Positions 11,862 through 21,983 of a stretch of DNA of 64,000 bases are shown here, piece by piece. The stretch's first letter is position 1. The number at the start of each line of letters is the position of its first letter. The notes beneath the pieces were generated by a model, which did not search any database, was not told where the DNA came from, and was given only the letters and a program-made list of their open reading frames with translations. This stretch comes from Endothia cerciana (Eukaryota > Ascomycota > Sordariomycetes > Diaporthales > Cryphonectriaceae): the NCBI GenBank assembly GCA_026119935.1, contig JALRMH010000008.1, positions 248,001 through 312,000 of the forward strand, given 5' to 3'. Position numbers and translations under genes: made by a program.

Positions 11862-13313
11862 ATGAACTTCCACATATCACCCTTCTCCCCCCTGCGGCCA
11901 CAGTTCTCCTCCGGCAGCCTTGGCGGCGCCCGGCCCCAGCTCTCCCCTCGCCCCTCGCACCACGACCTCCGCAGCAGCCATGACGGCGCCCATCCCGACA
12001 GGCTCAGCCCCGTCAGGATCGCGGTTGACCCCCCCGACGCGGACGACGACGACGATGATGATATGGCCAGCGACACGGACTCCCCCTCGGACGCCTCGGC
12101 AGACGACGTCACCCGGGACAGCCGCGACGTCCTCGTGCAGCGGCTGAACGACCTGGCCGAGAAGCTGAGCGCCGCGGACGTCAGGGCCGCCAGCGTCGAG
12201 GCCCTGCACAGGCAGGTCGACGGCATGGAGAGGACGCTGCGCGGGGCCGGCAGGGACCGGAGCGCGAGCCGGCACTCGGCCTCGACGAGGAGGGGCTCCT
12301 CCCGGTCCGGCCCGCGGCCCAGGTCGCTGCAGCTGCCGCCTGGCAGTGTTGGGCACGGCGAGCCGCCCCGCGGCCGGGAGAACGCGCTGGGCATCATGGC
12401 CCCCATGAGCCCCTCCTGGCTCATGGCCCGCTTCCAGCAGGGGCGGCCGTCGGCGAACCAGGAGAGGGGGGCTGCGGCGGACTCCAGGGGGGGGGTCGTC
12501 GGGAACGGCAGACCACCGTCGTCGTCATCATCATCGAGCAGGCTGCTGCATCAGGACTCGGGGCCGCCCCACCCGTCCGGGACAACGGCCCACCAGCGGC
12601 CATCGGCCGAGCGCCTCGACTCGGTCGACGCCGGCACCAGCACGACCCCGCCGAGGATATCTTCGGAGGTTGCGGAGGATGTCGTGAAGGAGGCCGAGAA
12701 GCTGTGTACCGAGATGGCCACTGTCATAGAAAGCCTCCGGGCACGGCGCGAAGAGTCAGATGTGATTCGTTCCCTTGATTCCCTTTTAACCTCCCCCCCC
12801 CCCCTTCCTCCCCCTTCCTCCCCCAACTCGCCCCCCTCCCCCAAAAGATTGCTTCCCCTACCGCCTCCTGGGTCCCGTCTGAAGACGGGGTGCCCTGTCC
12901 TCGCTTATTCCAGGGGCCGTCTTGAGACCGTGCCACTTGCTAACTTGATTCTTTTGTTTCCCCAACAACAGCATCTACACGCAGTACTTATCCAGCGAGA
13001 AGAGGTGGCGAATCAGCGCCTACACGAAAGCGCCGCCGCCCTCGGCCAGCTCGAGGATGTCCTGGCCGATAACGAAGCAGAGCTGACCCACCTCAGGCTG
13101 GAGCTGCGCGCCATCGAGGTCCGGTGCATGGGCTACGTCCCCAAGGGCGCCGACCCGGAGCTGGATCGGTCCATCCGCAACTGGAAGGACGACTGGAAGA
13201 GCCTTCGGGACCGGTTCGCGGCGAGGAGGGGCGGCGGCGGCACCACCTCGTTCGCCTCGGGGGACGAGTCGAGCACGCTTTCCACACTGGCGGCGAGTCC
13301 AACGCCGCGTTGA
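11862..13313 (+). CDS. Coiled-coil protein of unknown function
   Basis: Two exons (11862-12761 and 12972-13313) give 413 residues. The 210-nt intron is a multiple of three and open in frame, but it is C-rich junk, and splicing joins two helical coding parts. The N-terminal half is disordered: Pro/Ser-rich, then an Asp run (residues about 60-67) and further Ser/Arg-rich stretches. Helical segments with heptad character lie at about residues 90-130 (VLVQRLNDLAEKLS) and 265-370, spanning the splice (EKLCTEMATVIESLRARREE, then ALGQLEDVLADNEAELTHLR). A conserved-looking tail has IRNWKDDWKSLRDRF. I chose the ATG at 11862; the frame is open further upstream with low-quality sequence. I do not recognise a named family; a cytoskeletal or spindle-pole role would be a guess. 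Confidence 0.75.
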   Translation: MNFHISPFSPLRPQFSSGSLGGARPQLSPRPSHHDLRSSHDGAHPDRLSPVRIAVDPPDADDDDDDDMASDTDSPSDASADDVTRDSRDVLVQRLNDLAEKLSAADVRAASVEALHRQVDGMERTLRGAGRDRSASRHSASTRRGSSRSGPRPRSLQLPPGSVGHGEPPRGRENALGIMAPMSPSWLMARFQQGRPSANQERGAAADSRGGVVGNGRPPSSSSSSSRLLHQDSGPPHPSGTTAHQRPSAERLDSVDAGTSTTPPRISSEVAEDVVKEAEKLCTEMATVIESLRARREESDVIRSLDSLLTSPPPLPPPSSPNSPPSPKRLLPLPPPGSRLKTGCPVLAYSRGRLETVPLANLILLFPQQQHLHAVLIQREEVANQRLHESAAALGQLEDVLADNEAELTHLRLELRAIEVRCMGYVPKGADPELDRSIRNWKDDWKSLRDRFAARRGGGGTTSFASGDESSTLSTLAASPTPR

Positions 13314-13766
13314 GTGTTGGATTCTCTGTCGAGGCGTTTTACGGGGTCTTCTATAGTGATACCCAGCGGGGTTGTGACATGCAGGGCGAACCCGTTGACA
13401 CTTCTCCTTGTGTGTACGATGTCAGGGGCGTTTTAGTGACAGTCAATACGGCGGCGTATGGGAAGAGGGCATTCAGAGGGTCTCATGGAACGGTATCCAG
13501 CTGGCACACAGTGAAAAAAAAATCAGGTGACAGCTTGCCATATACAAAACATCTGCCATATAGCAATAAGGTCTCGTAAGGCCCAGAGCCTCACCTCACT
13601 CCATCCATGTCACGCTCTAAAGAACCAAAGCAGGTCTCTATCCACCAAGCAAGATGGTGCCGAATGTCCCAAACACCGCCTATCCATGAACGCCATGTCT
13701 GAATGTCGAACGCCCGGAATCACGACCCCGAACCCCCTCAAGAAGCTACGTCGTGGAGAACTCAGC
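13314..13766. other. Convergent 3' region
   Basis: Lies between the stops of the coiled-coil gene (+) and the glycosyltransferase (-). A-rich tracts near 13514 fit 3' UTRs. No other gene seen. Confidence 0.5.
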
Positions 13767-14913
13767 CTACCGACTCCGGTAGGCCGACCTCCAGACCATC
13801 GCGTACGGCTCCGCATCTTTCTCGCATGTCGGGTTCTTGGCCGATTTGGTGCACTTGGGGAAGCGGACAGCAAGATCGCCGGTCTGATACTCGTCGCCCC
13901 TGTCTGGCTTCGAGTAGGAGTTGATGGTCCGCTGGGGGACCAGGGCCAACTTCGACAGGATGGTCGGGTGCCATTGGACGATGTGTTCCTGGTTTACACG
14001 TCAGTCTCGGGCCCTCGTCCTCCCCTTCGCGGGTCTCATGTGTGGCGCTTTCGCTACTCACCAGGGCATGCGTCTCGGCCTTCTGGAAGTTATAGCTCCT
14101 GTAGATCGGGTCAAACCACGTCTCGAGGAGATACCGCGACCACTCCGAGTTGCGCAACACGAAACTCGACGTCACCAGGCCCTCCTTGTCCTGGGTCAAG
14201 ACGAAATCGACGTCGTCACCGCGCAGGTGCGAGAAGGTGTGGATGATGCTGTCTGGGGGCACGACGGGGAGGTCGACGATCATCATCTCCTCCAGCTTCG
14301 CGGCTGCCATGATGTCCTTCTCCACCGACAGCTGCGGGTTCATGATGAACGTGTCGATGTCCACGTACCACAGGTAGGACGCGTCGGGGAATTTCGTCAG
14401 GGCGTGGCGCATCGCGATGACTTTGGTCCAGGAGCCGGGGGTGCCCATGAGATCGTAGTCGCCGACGTGGGGAAAGAACGTCATGTAGCCTGTGTGTGCC
14501 GCCTCCAGTCAGCCATGTCCTCACCCTGGACAGGGGCCCTCATGGGCGCTGTTCCTGTAGCTCCTGGACGTACCATGTTTATCAGCATAGAGCTTCCTGT
14601 TCTCCTTGACCAGCTCTGTGTACTTGGACCCGAACTTCTTCTCGTCCAGCACCGTCACTATCACCGCAGGCGGTCTCCCCGAAGGTACGTGGTTCGCCAG
14701 TCCCACCGGCCCGCCGTGAGCCGGGCTCGAGCTACCGCTGCGCGTGACGAGCCATACCAGCACGATCAGGACAAAGACCGTGATCACGACCGCGTGTTGT
14801 CGGTATCGCCGTGGCAGGGCGAGGCGCCTGCCATACTGTATCCTGCTGCTGCTGCCGCGGGGTTGGAACGGCGCTGGGTTCGAGTCTTTTCGGGCAGGGT
14901 ATGGTAGATGCAT
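13767..14913 (-). CDS. GT34 alpha-1,2-galactosyl/mannosyltransferase, Golgi
   Basis: Type II Golgi glycosyltransferase of family GT34 (Gma12/Mnn10/Mnn11 group), which adds hexose from a nucleotide sugar to N- or O-glycans. Exons are 14913-14574, 14489-14062 and 13988-13767, giving 329 residues. Residues 1-40 are cytosolic and basic, residues 41-57 are one transmembrane anchor (AVVITVFVLIVLVWLVT), and a lumenal stem and catalytic domain follow. The metal-binding DxD is in WYVDIDTF (Asp157 and Asp159). Other family marks are the ATG-proximal VTVLDEKKF strand, TPGSWTKVIAMRHAL, and a C-terminal segment beginning HIVQWHP. Whether the donor is GDP-mannose or UDP-galactose cannot be read from the sequence. 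Confidence 0.93.
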
Positions 14914-16631
14914 GGTGTTTCCGACGACGACAGGCCCGGCGGTAGGGTACGGGTCGAGACGAGAGATTGGGGGGGGGGGGGTCGTCGAAGCTCGTAGGCT
15001 AGACTAGGTAGGGCAGGCCCCTCGGGGCTGCGGCGATGGAGCAAACCTCGGCGGATAGACTGGCTGCTATATCCTGGAGCTGATGGGTGGAGCAACCGGT
15101 GGGTTGACAACCTGCAGGCGCGCGGCGACGGTTGAAGGTAGCAATGGGTAATGTCGAAAGCGGCGCGAGACTGGTGGCGGCCGAGGAGAGGCTCCTCTGG
15201 GGCTTCTGATCACCCAGGCCGAGCGAGCTGCGCCGAACAGAGGACGCCTCGGGCTAGCGCCAATGTCTTGGGCGGAATCGACGAAGAGAGCTAAAGCAAG
15301 GTACGCGCAAGATCAGCCCGTCAGGGGTTGTTCATTCGAGCAGGACGTGGTCGGCATGGTAGTCGGGAGGTATGACGGGAGCTGTTGTCGGTAAGAGAGT
15401 GAGGTGTCGCTTAGATCTGTCCAGCAGCACCGTACGGTTTAACCTGTGCAGGTGCCTACTGTGCTGTAGGTAGCACGAGAAAATAAGCCCAGCCTCGTGC
15501 ATGTGGGAAATTGCTGGGACCAGCTGCATTGTGCTTACTATGGTACCACAAGCACAAGAGTATGGGCAGCGCTGCTCAAGTGCTGACGGCTAATTCGCTC
15601 CTCGAGGTTCAGGCCCGGCTCAGGCCCCAGCCAGCGCCAGGCCCAGCTTCTCACCAGGGGCGCCATCTGAGTTCTTTCGAGGATGCCTTTGCGACTCGTG
15701 AATGTTACGTCAAACGGACCCTTGAAAGGGAGGGACCGGGACCCCTCGCCGGGCCTGACCCACCTGTCAAAAACCACCATCACCGAGCGCTCTCCAGGGT
15801 TCGTCCGGCCCGGCCCCCGGCGCGGCACCGAGACGGCCTCAGGGACTGAGACTGCGCTGCGGAGCGTGTTCACAAACCGTGAACGGCATGGCATCTGACA
15901 TGGGACAACGGGTATTTGGAGGACGGGCATGGATCCTGCAGAGCTGATCTCTCCCTGTGTGTCTCGATTGCCCAAGCCGGATCTTTCTCATCTCTTGTAA
16001 TGTCATCTCTCACAGGATCACCTCATATGGGATGTCCTCTAGCCGAAGGAACTGAAGGTGACTGGACGCCTCCCCCTATTCCGAAGTGCCTCCCTTGTAG
16101 AATGATGTCTATTGATTCTACCCGTGGCGTCGAGTATTTCCATTCTCTTCACGCCCTTGCAGATAACTTCAGAAACCATCGTTGCGAGCTCTTCTATCAA
16201 CCGGACGCCTTCCCTCAGAAGAGGGGCCCTGTGATTTTGTTCAGAAGAACGTCAATGCAGCGGCATGGGAGCAACCAGTGTTGATTCTAGTATGGCCTGC
16301 ATGTGTATCGATTCGTTGCTGAGGCTGCACCTCCGTGAGCGTGGCCATTCGGCCCGAGGAGCAGGCAAAAAAAAAAAGAAGTCAGGCCCGAGAGCCTTCC
16401 CTCGTCGTCCGAATCGACATGCTCGTACTAATCCGTGGTGGAGGTGAACAGAACGCCCACGATCCTAGGAAGTGACAAAGCCTTGATCTTCGCATACAGA
16501 CTAGTTGCAACAGCATGGAAGAGCAGGCCCGAGGCAACTTAAGAGTGTGCGGTTCGCAGAAGGACGGCGGGGATCTTGCGCTGTGGGGCCGACTTCATAG
16601 ACTGGGAGGGAGCATGGGTGGGTTGCGAAAT
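14914..16631. other. Intergenic, 1.7 kb
   Basis: Upstream of the GT34 gene (-) and downstream of the RING-CH gene (-). It has a 13-nt G run at 14969-14981 in the GT34 leader or promoter. ORFs are short and mutually overlapping; no gene supported. Confidence 0.5.
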
Positions 16632-17830
16632 TCATTGATCCTTCCTGGACTCGGGATCTGCATCTTCATTCTCGTCATCGTCGTCCCCTGGAACGTCGAC
16701 GATCGTGTCGCTGAATCGTTGCAAAAATCGGGCAGACATGGCGCTGACACCCTTCCAGACGGCCTAGTCGAAGTTAACCCACCGCCCACAGGTATCCAAC
16801 GCGGCAGTACTCACCAGCAGGAATGTCGATACTCCAATCAGGATCACGAACATGTTGATGTTCTCAAGCCGGTCGCGTCCTCCCCTGCGCCTGCCGCCGA
16901 CCCGGATATTCCACCACTGCCACGGTCTCGCTATGAGAAATGACTTGAAAAAGCCCACCAAGCCAAGAGCAAAGAATCCCCTGGTGAAATGCCAGGACCA
17001 CGTGTTGGGCTGCTCATCAGGTATCCAGTCTCCTAGTTCCTCGTAGTCATCGTACACTCCAAATGTGAAGTCGAGGAAGTTCGCCACTGGATCGAGTGTA
17101 CCAAGGCGAAGAATCGGTTCCGCAACAAACCCGAGTAGGAAGATGGTCAGCAACACTATCCATACGCTGAGAGCTGCTCGTACGATCTTGCTGCTGGCCC
17201 ACTTTCCCCAGGTCAATCGCTCTAGACGGTACTGGTATTTGCAGGTCGGGCATTCCCAGAGGTTGCGCTGTGCTGGCGACGCCATTCTCCATGCTCGTAG
17301 ACAGCCTTCATGAACATACTTCTGGGATCCCTCTATTATGAGGGTTAGCAACTGTTTCCTCGCGTGACACTTTCCACACATCCGTGGAGTCTAGGTGAAG
17401 GAAGATGCACTCTGGACGACTTTCTCTAGGAGCTATGATAGATCAGGAAGAGCTATTAGCAACACGGATCTGACGTACTGCACTTGCAAGGCCGCATAAG
17501 TCTTCCAAATTCCGGGTCTTCCGAGATATACCGGACGCGAGGCTTCCTGCCCAGAAACTGTGTGGTCGTGCTAGGAAACTCGAAGGTGGGTTGCACCTCT
17601 TCGAAACATATCCTGCAGGTTCGAGCCTTGTACCTCGCACCATCTGCCCCGTTCAAGTCCGCATCGGCAGCGTGCGCATCTTGGTCCTGCGCGGCATCAG
17701 ACCCCCCGGACTCAAAAGTTTCAGCGGAGGGTGCCTCATGGGCCGTCTCGCTCGCGTGGCCAGGAACGTCGCCCCAAGACCACGTCGGCTCTGGCACCGC
17801 GGGATTCGTGGCCATATCGTGATCGGACAT
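16632..17830 (-). CDS. RING-CH (MARCH-type) membrane E3 ubiquitin ligase
   Basis: Exons 17830-17479, 17332-16815 and 16763-16632 give 333 residues. The RING-CH zinc site (C4HC3) is complete across the first splice: Cys72/Cys75 (TCRIC), Cys115/Cys117 (PCKC), His125/Cys128 (HEGC) and Cys145/Cys148 (CPTC). Hydrophobic spans follow at about residues 164-190 (SVWIVLLTIFLLGFVAEP), 235-255 (GFFALGLVGFFKSFLI) and 277-292 (MFVILIGVSTFLLV). The acidic tail is DDDDENEDADPE. This layout fits a MARCH/Doa10-like ligase that ubiquitinates membrane proteins in the ER or endosomal system, but it is far shorter than Doa10 itself. The start at 17830 follows a 5' region with no conserved residues; another in-frame ATG lies at 17953. 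Confidence 0.92.
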
Positions 17831-18461
17831 GTTATCGAATCGGCTCTTGCCTGTAAGTCGGTGGTATGTGCCGAGAAAGAAAAGAAAGGGAGGACACGTT
17901 GTTGAAAACGATGACAAACTAACTGTCAATCCGGCAGCATTGTCTGGTGACAAACGTAGTTACCTGCCGGATTTGCCTGCTTGAAGATCATGGAGACGAA
18001 GAAGAGAAGTTGTCTGAACACAGATACTACCTCGAGGTCGAGATTTCCAGGGCGCATGTAGAATGGGAGATGTTGTTGAGGCCGGCTGGTGGTGGTGGTG
18101 CTTGCTGAATGGGATCACAAATGCTGTGACGAAGATTCTAGACGAAGAAGAGCTTCCAGGGCTGCAGTAAAGCTGGGGAAGCTTGGGTGGGCTCGTTCGT
18201 TGGAGTACAGGCTGCAGCAGCTGGAAAGTGCCGCCGGCAAACAACTCGAGGCATGGCCCAAGCGTGGTCCTAGCTTCCCGCCGCGGCTGACGTTTTGAGA
18301 GCTACCTGCGAACGCGCAAGTGGTCGTGCCTATTTGGAGGGTCCATACATCACGACCTCAACCAACCCGCAAACCGTCTCGTGTCCCCCACACTTCGTTC
18401 CCGTAACAGCCAGTCTCTGAACCCTCCCGAACGCAAACCTGGCTGTAATCGAGAAGTAATC
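17831..18461. other. Divergent promoter region
   Basis: 631 nt between the starts of the RING-CH gene (-) and the proteasome gene (+). No gene supported. I looked for a proteasome-type (Rpn4-like) element and did not find a convincing one. Confidence 0.5.
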
Positions 18462-19577
18462 ATGGCCGACCGTTACTCCTTCTCCCTCACAACCTTCTCG
18501 CCCAGGTGAGCTCCTTCGCATATTCAAGACTCCGAGAGACATGGGCGATTGTACTAACACGAGGAAATAGTGGCAAGCTGGTGCAGATTGGTCAGTCATG
18601 CCCTAGCAGCTTACACCAGCAACGGCCTTGAGATAATTCTCCACGCAGAGAAGGACTTGGACTGACATCTTCGAATAGAGTATGCCCTGAACGCAGTCAA
18701 CCAAGGTGTGACAGCACTCGGGATCAAGGGCAAGTAGACAAGATTCCCGCTGGGTGCTAGGCTGTCCTCATACTGAAACGTTACCCCAGCGACCAACGGC
18801 ATCGTCCTCGCTACCGAGAAGAAGTCCTCCTCGCCCCTCGCCGACCCCTCCTCCCTGTCCAAGATCAGCCTCATCACTCCCAACATCGGCATGGTCTACT
18901 CCGGCATGGGTCCCGACTACAGAGTCCTGGTCGACAAGGCAAGGAAGGTCTCACACACCGACTACAAGCGCATCTACAACGAATACCCGCCCACAAGGAT
19001 ATTGGTGCAGGACGTCGCGCGGGTCGTGCAGGAGGCAACGCAGTCCGGAGGTGTGCGGCCGTACGGTGTCAGCTTGTTGATTGCGGGCTGGGATGAGGGT
19101 GTCCTGCCAGAGGAGGAGGTTGAGAAGGCAGCTAAGTCGGTGGAGGGTGAGGGTGGCGAGAAGAAGCTGTCGGGCAAGACAGGCGGCATCCTGAAGGGCG
19201 GACCCATGCTGTACCAGGTCGACCCCTCGGGCAGCTACTTTCCATGGAAGGCCACGGCCATCGGCAAGAGTGCCACGTCGGCGAAGACGTTCTTAGAGAA
19301 GCGGTATACGGAGGGTCTGGAGCTGGAGGATGCGGTGCACATCGCGCTGTTGACGTTGAAGGAGACGATCGAGGGCGAGATGAACGGCGAGACCATCGAG
19401 ATCGGTGAGCATCTCCAGCGGCAACCCATGACGAATCTCCAGACTGACTTGTGACCAGGTATCGTTGGACCTCCAGCAGACCATCTCCTCGGCGTGGAGG
19501 GAGTCGAGGGTGCGAAGGGTCCGCGTTTCCGAAAACTGAGTCCCCAGGAGATCGAGGACTACCTCACCAACCTATGA
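18462..19577 (+). CDS. pre8: 20S proteasome subunit alpha2
   Basis: Structural alpha subunit of the 20S core particle outer ring, which gates substrate entry. Exons 18462-18505, 18571-18590, 18679-18729, 18790-19404 and 19459-19577 give 282 residues. The alpha-type N-terminal signature [24 protein letters not shown] is rebuilt across three exons. Typical blocks follow: NGIVLATEKK, VYSGMGPDYRVLVDKARK, SGSYFPWKATAIGK and a C-terminal KLSPQEIEDYL. Exon 2 is only 20 nt. Intron 3 uses a GC donor (GCAAGT at 18730); no GT donor keeps the frame, so this looks like a genuine GC-AG intron. Residues about 143-177 are an acidic/Lys/Gly-rich insertion absent from the human subunit (234 residues). Confidence 0.95.
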
Positions 19578-19667
19578 TCTAATGCCACCGGAGCCCTCGC
19601 GGATTTCACGACTGTACCATAGAGCAGATGCATAGAAGGCAATGGACGGATAACTTGATGCCATGAA

Positions 19668-20697
19668 TTACTCGGGTGTCTGTGCCGTCGTGACGGTGAT
19701 GAAGGAGTTCCTGGGTCCGGCCGTGACTGCAGCGGCTCTCCGGCCGTCCTGCAAGACCAGCTTGACCGGGTTCCACGTTTCTGAGTAGTCAACCGGTAAG
19801 CCGAGCTGCCCGTTTCCGTTATCCCCAATAGCAAAGACTTTGTGGTCGTTGGTCAGAACAATCAGATGAGCCTCCCCGACAGCAACGTCAGATATGTCAT
19901 GCTCGTCGATCACGACAGGGGTAGGCTCATCAGTGACCTCTGCGGGCACCGTTTTCCTGCCGGGATGGCCGCCCCAGAGGTACAGGTCGCTTCCCGTGGT
20001 CAGCGCAGCAAGTATATATCCACCGGCAGCTATCTTCGAGATGGGACCGGTGGGCAGATCCTGCAGTGCCGTGACCTGGCCCGGCTTGTCTGCTGGGTTG
20101 GTCTCGGTCACATCCCGCCCAAGACAGGCTCCATAGCGTTCGTCGCCCCAGGTGTATACGCTTCCTGCAGAAGTGAGGGCCGCGAAGCCGGTATCGTAAG
20201 CGACGACCTGGGTACAGCTCTGGAGAGCCGGGAACCCTCTGCCTGGTGCACCACCGAGCAAGTCTTTGAGGGAGTCGAACTGCTTAACGGCACCGCACGA
20301 AGCCTTGATGGCCTACAGGCTTATATAAGCTTTTGATGACCTTGGGGATGTGAGCGAGTACGTACGACGGATCCGTTGGATGCCTCAGCGAGGGTAGAAT
20401 ATACCTGAGGGTCTTGGTGGTATAGCTCCGAGTGATCTACGGGGAAGTAGCCTGCAGCTGTATCTATACCATTACATCTAACTGGGTGCCCATCCTGTAT
20501 GAGTGTTCTCCGCTCGCTCATGTGGTCTACGTTCGGGACGGCCTACCGGTGGTGTATGACAGAAACGCTCGCACATGCTCAATGGCGCCATCCCTCAGGA
20601 CACAGGCAAATCTATGGTGATCATCCGTGTCTTTACCGGTAGGATCGTCGAAACAGAGCTGACCCCAGGCGTTGAACCCAGAGGCGTGGAGTTCCAT
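19668..20697 (-). CDS. RCC1-repeat protein (Ats1-like)
   Basis: Exons 20697-20547, 20481-20366 and 20312-19668 give 303 residues. The protein begins with MELHASGFNAWGQL, the first blade strand of an RCC1-type beta-propeller. Further blades include GSVYTWGDERYGACLG, DLYLWGG and KVFAIGDNGNGQLGLP. The length fits the small fungal RCC1-like proteins related to yeast Ats1 rather than the Ran exchange factor itself, which is longer. Its partner is unknown; Ats1-like proteins have been tied to microtubule and translation-related functions. The first exon (50 codons) was placed by the family-typical start and by phase; the second acceptor is chosen because it alone avoids an early stop. It ends 90 nt from the convergent proteasome gene. 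Confidence 0.85.
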
Positions 20698-21983
20698 CTC
20701 AGGATGAATGATGAACGGTTGGAGTTGAATCTCAGGTCGGCCGATCTGGACCCCTCCCTACTCCGATCCTAGGAGAGGGTCCGATCAATCCAGTGGAGGC
20801 AACGGCTGCCGTAGGAGTTCATGCGACCAGGAGGCTGAGAGGCTCCACAGGATTTCGACGTAGGGGTTTGACCTGTCGTAATCCACGGGTGGTTCAGGGT
20901 GGTTGGGATGTGGCAGGGACGGAGGTCATCAGAGCCCCCGGCCTTGAGTTCTTCCAAGGTGGACCCATCCGGTAGACTGACTGGCCCTCGCTATTTCGAC
21001 ACCTGAGAGGATAGGACACGAGACGTATCTGGTCTGTATTCTTTTGGCAGTCGTCTCAGATCTGTCGGAGCTCACAGGCAGGGCAAACATGAGCATGAGA
21101 TGCAAGGCCTTCAAGGTCAGGCCCAGGAGCACAAGGATGCCGAAGAGGCCCCCCAGGTCGGAGCGCCGTGGGCAGTGCGTTTCAGGTGCCAAGAGACAAG
21201 ATCGCGGAGGTATTGTAGATGATGGACCCTTAGTGCCGTTCCTCAAAACAGCTGGCAAAGGTACAGTACCCCATCAGGCGGGGATCGAGTGTGGGGGATC
21301 TCAGCGTTGCAATCATCCGGAGCGCTCAACCTTAAAACACCTGTTTCCCAAGACGATTTCGTGTCGATCCTATGGGGTCTGTCTAAGTCCAAACACTGCC
21401 CGACTGCATACCAGCCTTGTACAGGATCACCCTAGTGCCGGACACCTGCATCCCACTGCCACAGGGTTGAGGCCTCACCCTTGTTCTAGAAGCTGGGCCG
21501 ATTCTTGACGACTTGTCGTCCCAACCTCCCGGTCAGGTCAGGCCAGGAAAGACGGAGATTTGGCTCCCAAGACGTGGTGGCTGATTCACTACGGCCTGGC
21601 CCTCTTATCGAGACCAACCAGCCCCTGGGGAGGATCCGCAGCTGTGCTTGTCCTGCATCTTGCAGCGGGCGCGCATCAAGGGAGGCTCAGAAATCCCCAG
21701 GACCGGGGCCGGGACTGGCTGTCGACAGCTGCCTCATTCATCATCCAAACAGAGTGCCTCGCGTCCAAACCCATGACGTCCAAAACCCCCCTCGGCATCT
21801 TGAACCACCCTCACTGCCACCTCGCCACAGTCGCAATGTTCCAGATCGACATCGCCCCGGTCAATCATTGAACCCTCATCACCAAAACAACATATCCTTC
21901 TCAGCTCAAACCCGGCAATCCCTCTCATTCATGACCGTCCACACATTCATGCCCCCGGGTTTCCTGACGCATGAGCGGCTGAG
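20698..21983. other. Divergent promoter region
   Basis: 1.3 kb between the RCC1-like gene (-) and the 807-residue protein gene (+). Several short frames, none convincing. The last 250 nt are C/A-rich like a fungal leader. Confidence 0.5.

Noticed and set aside
13922..14907. Long + strand frame opposite the GT34 gene
   Set aside because: Antisense shadow; the - strand carries the DxD motif and type II anchor.
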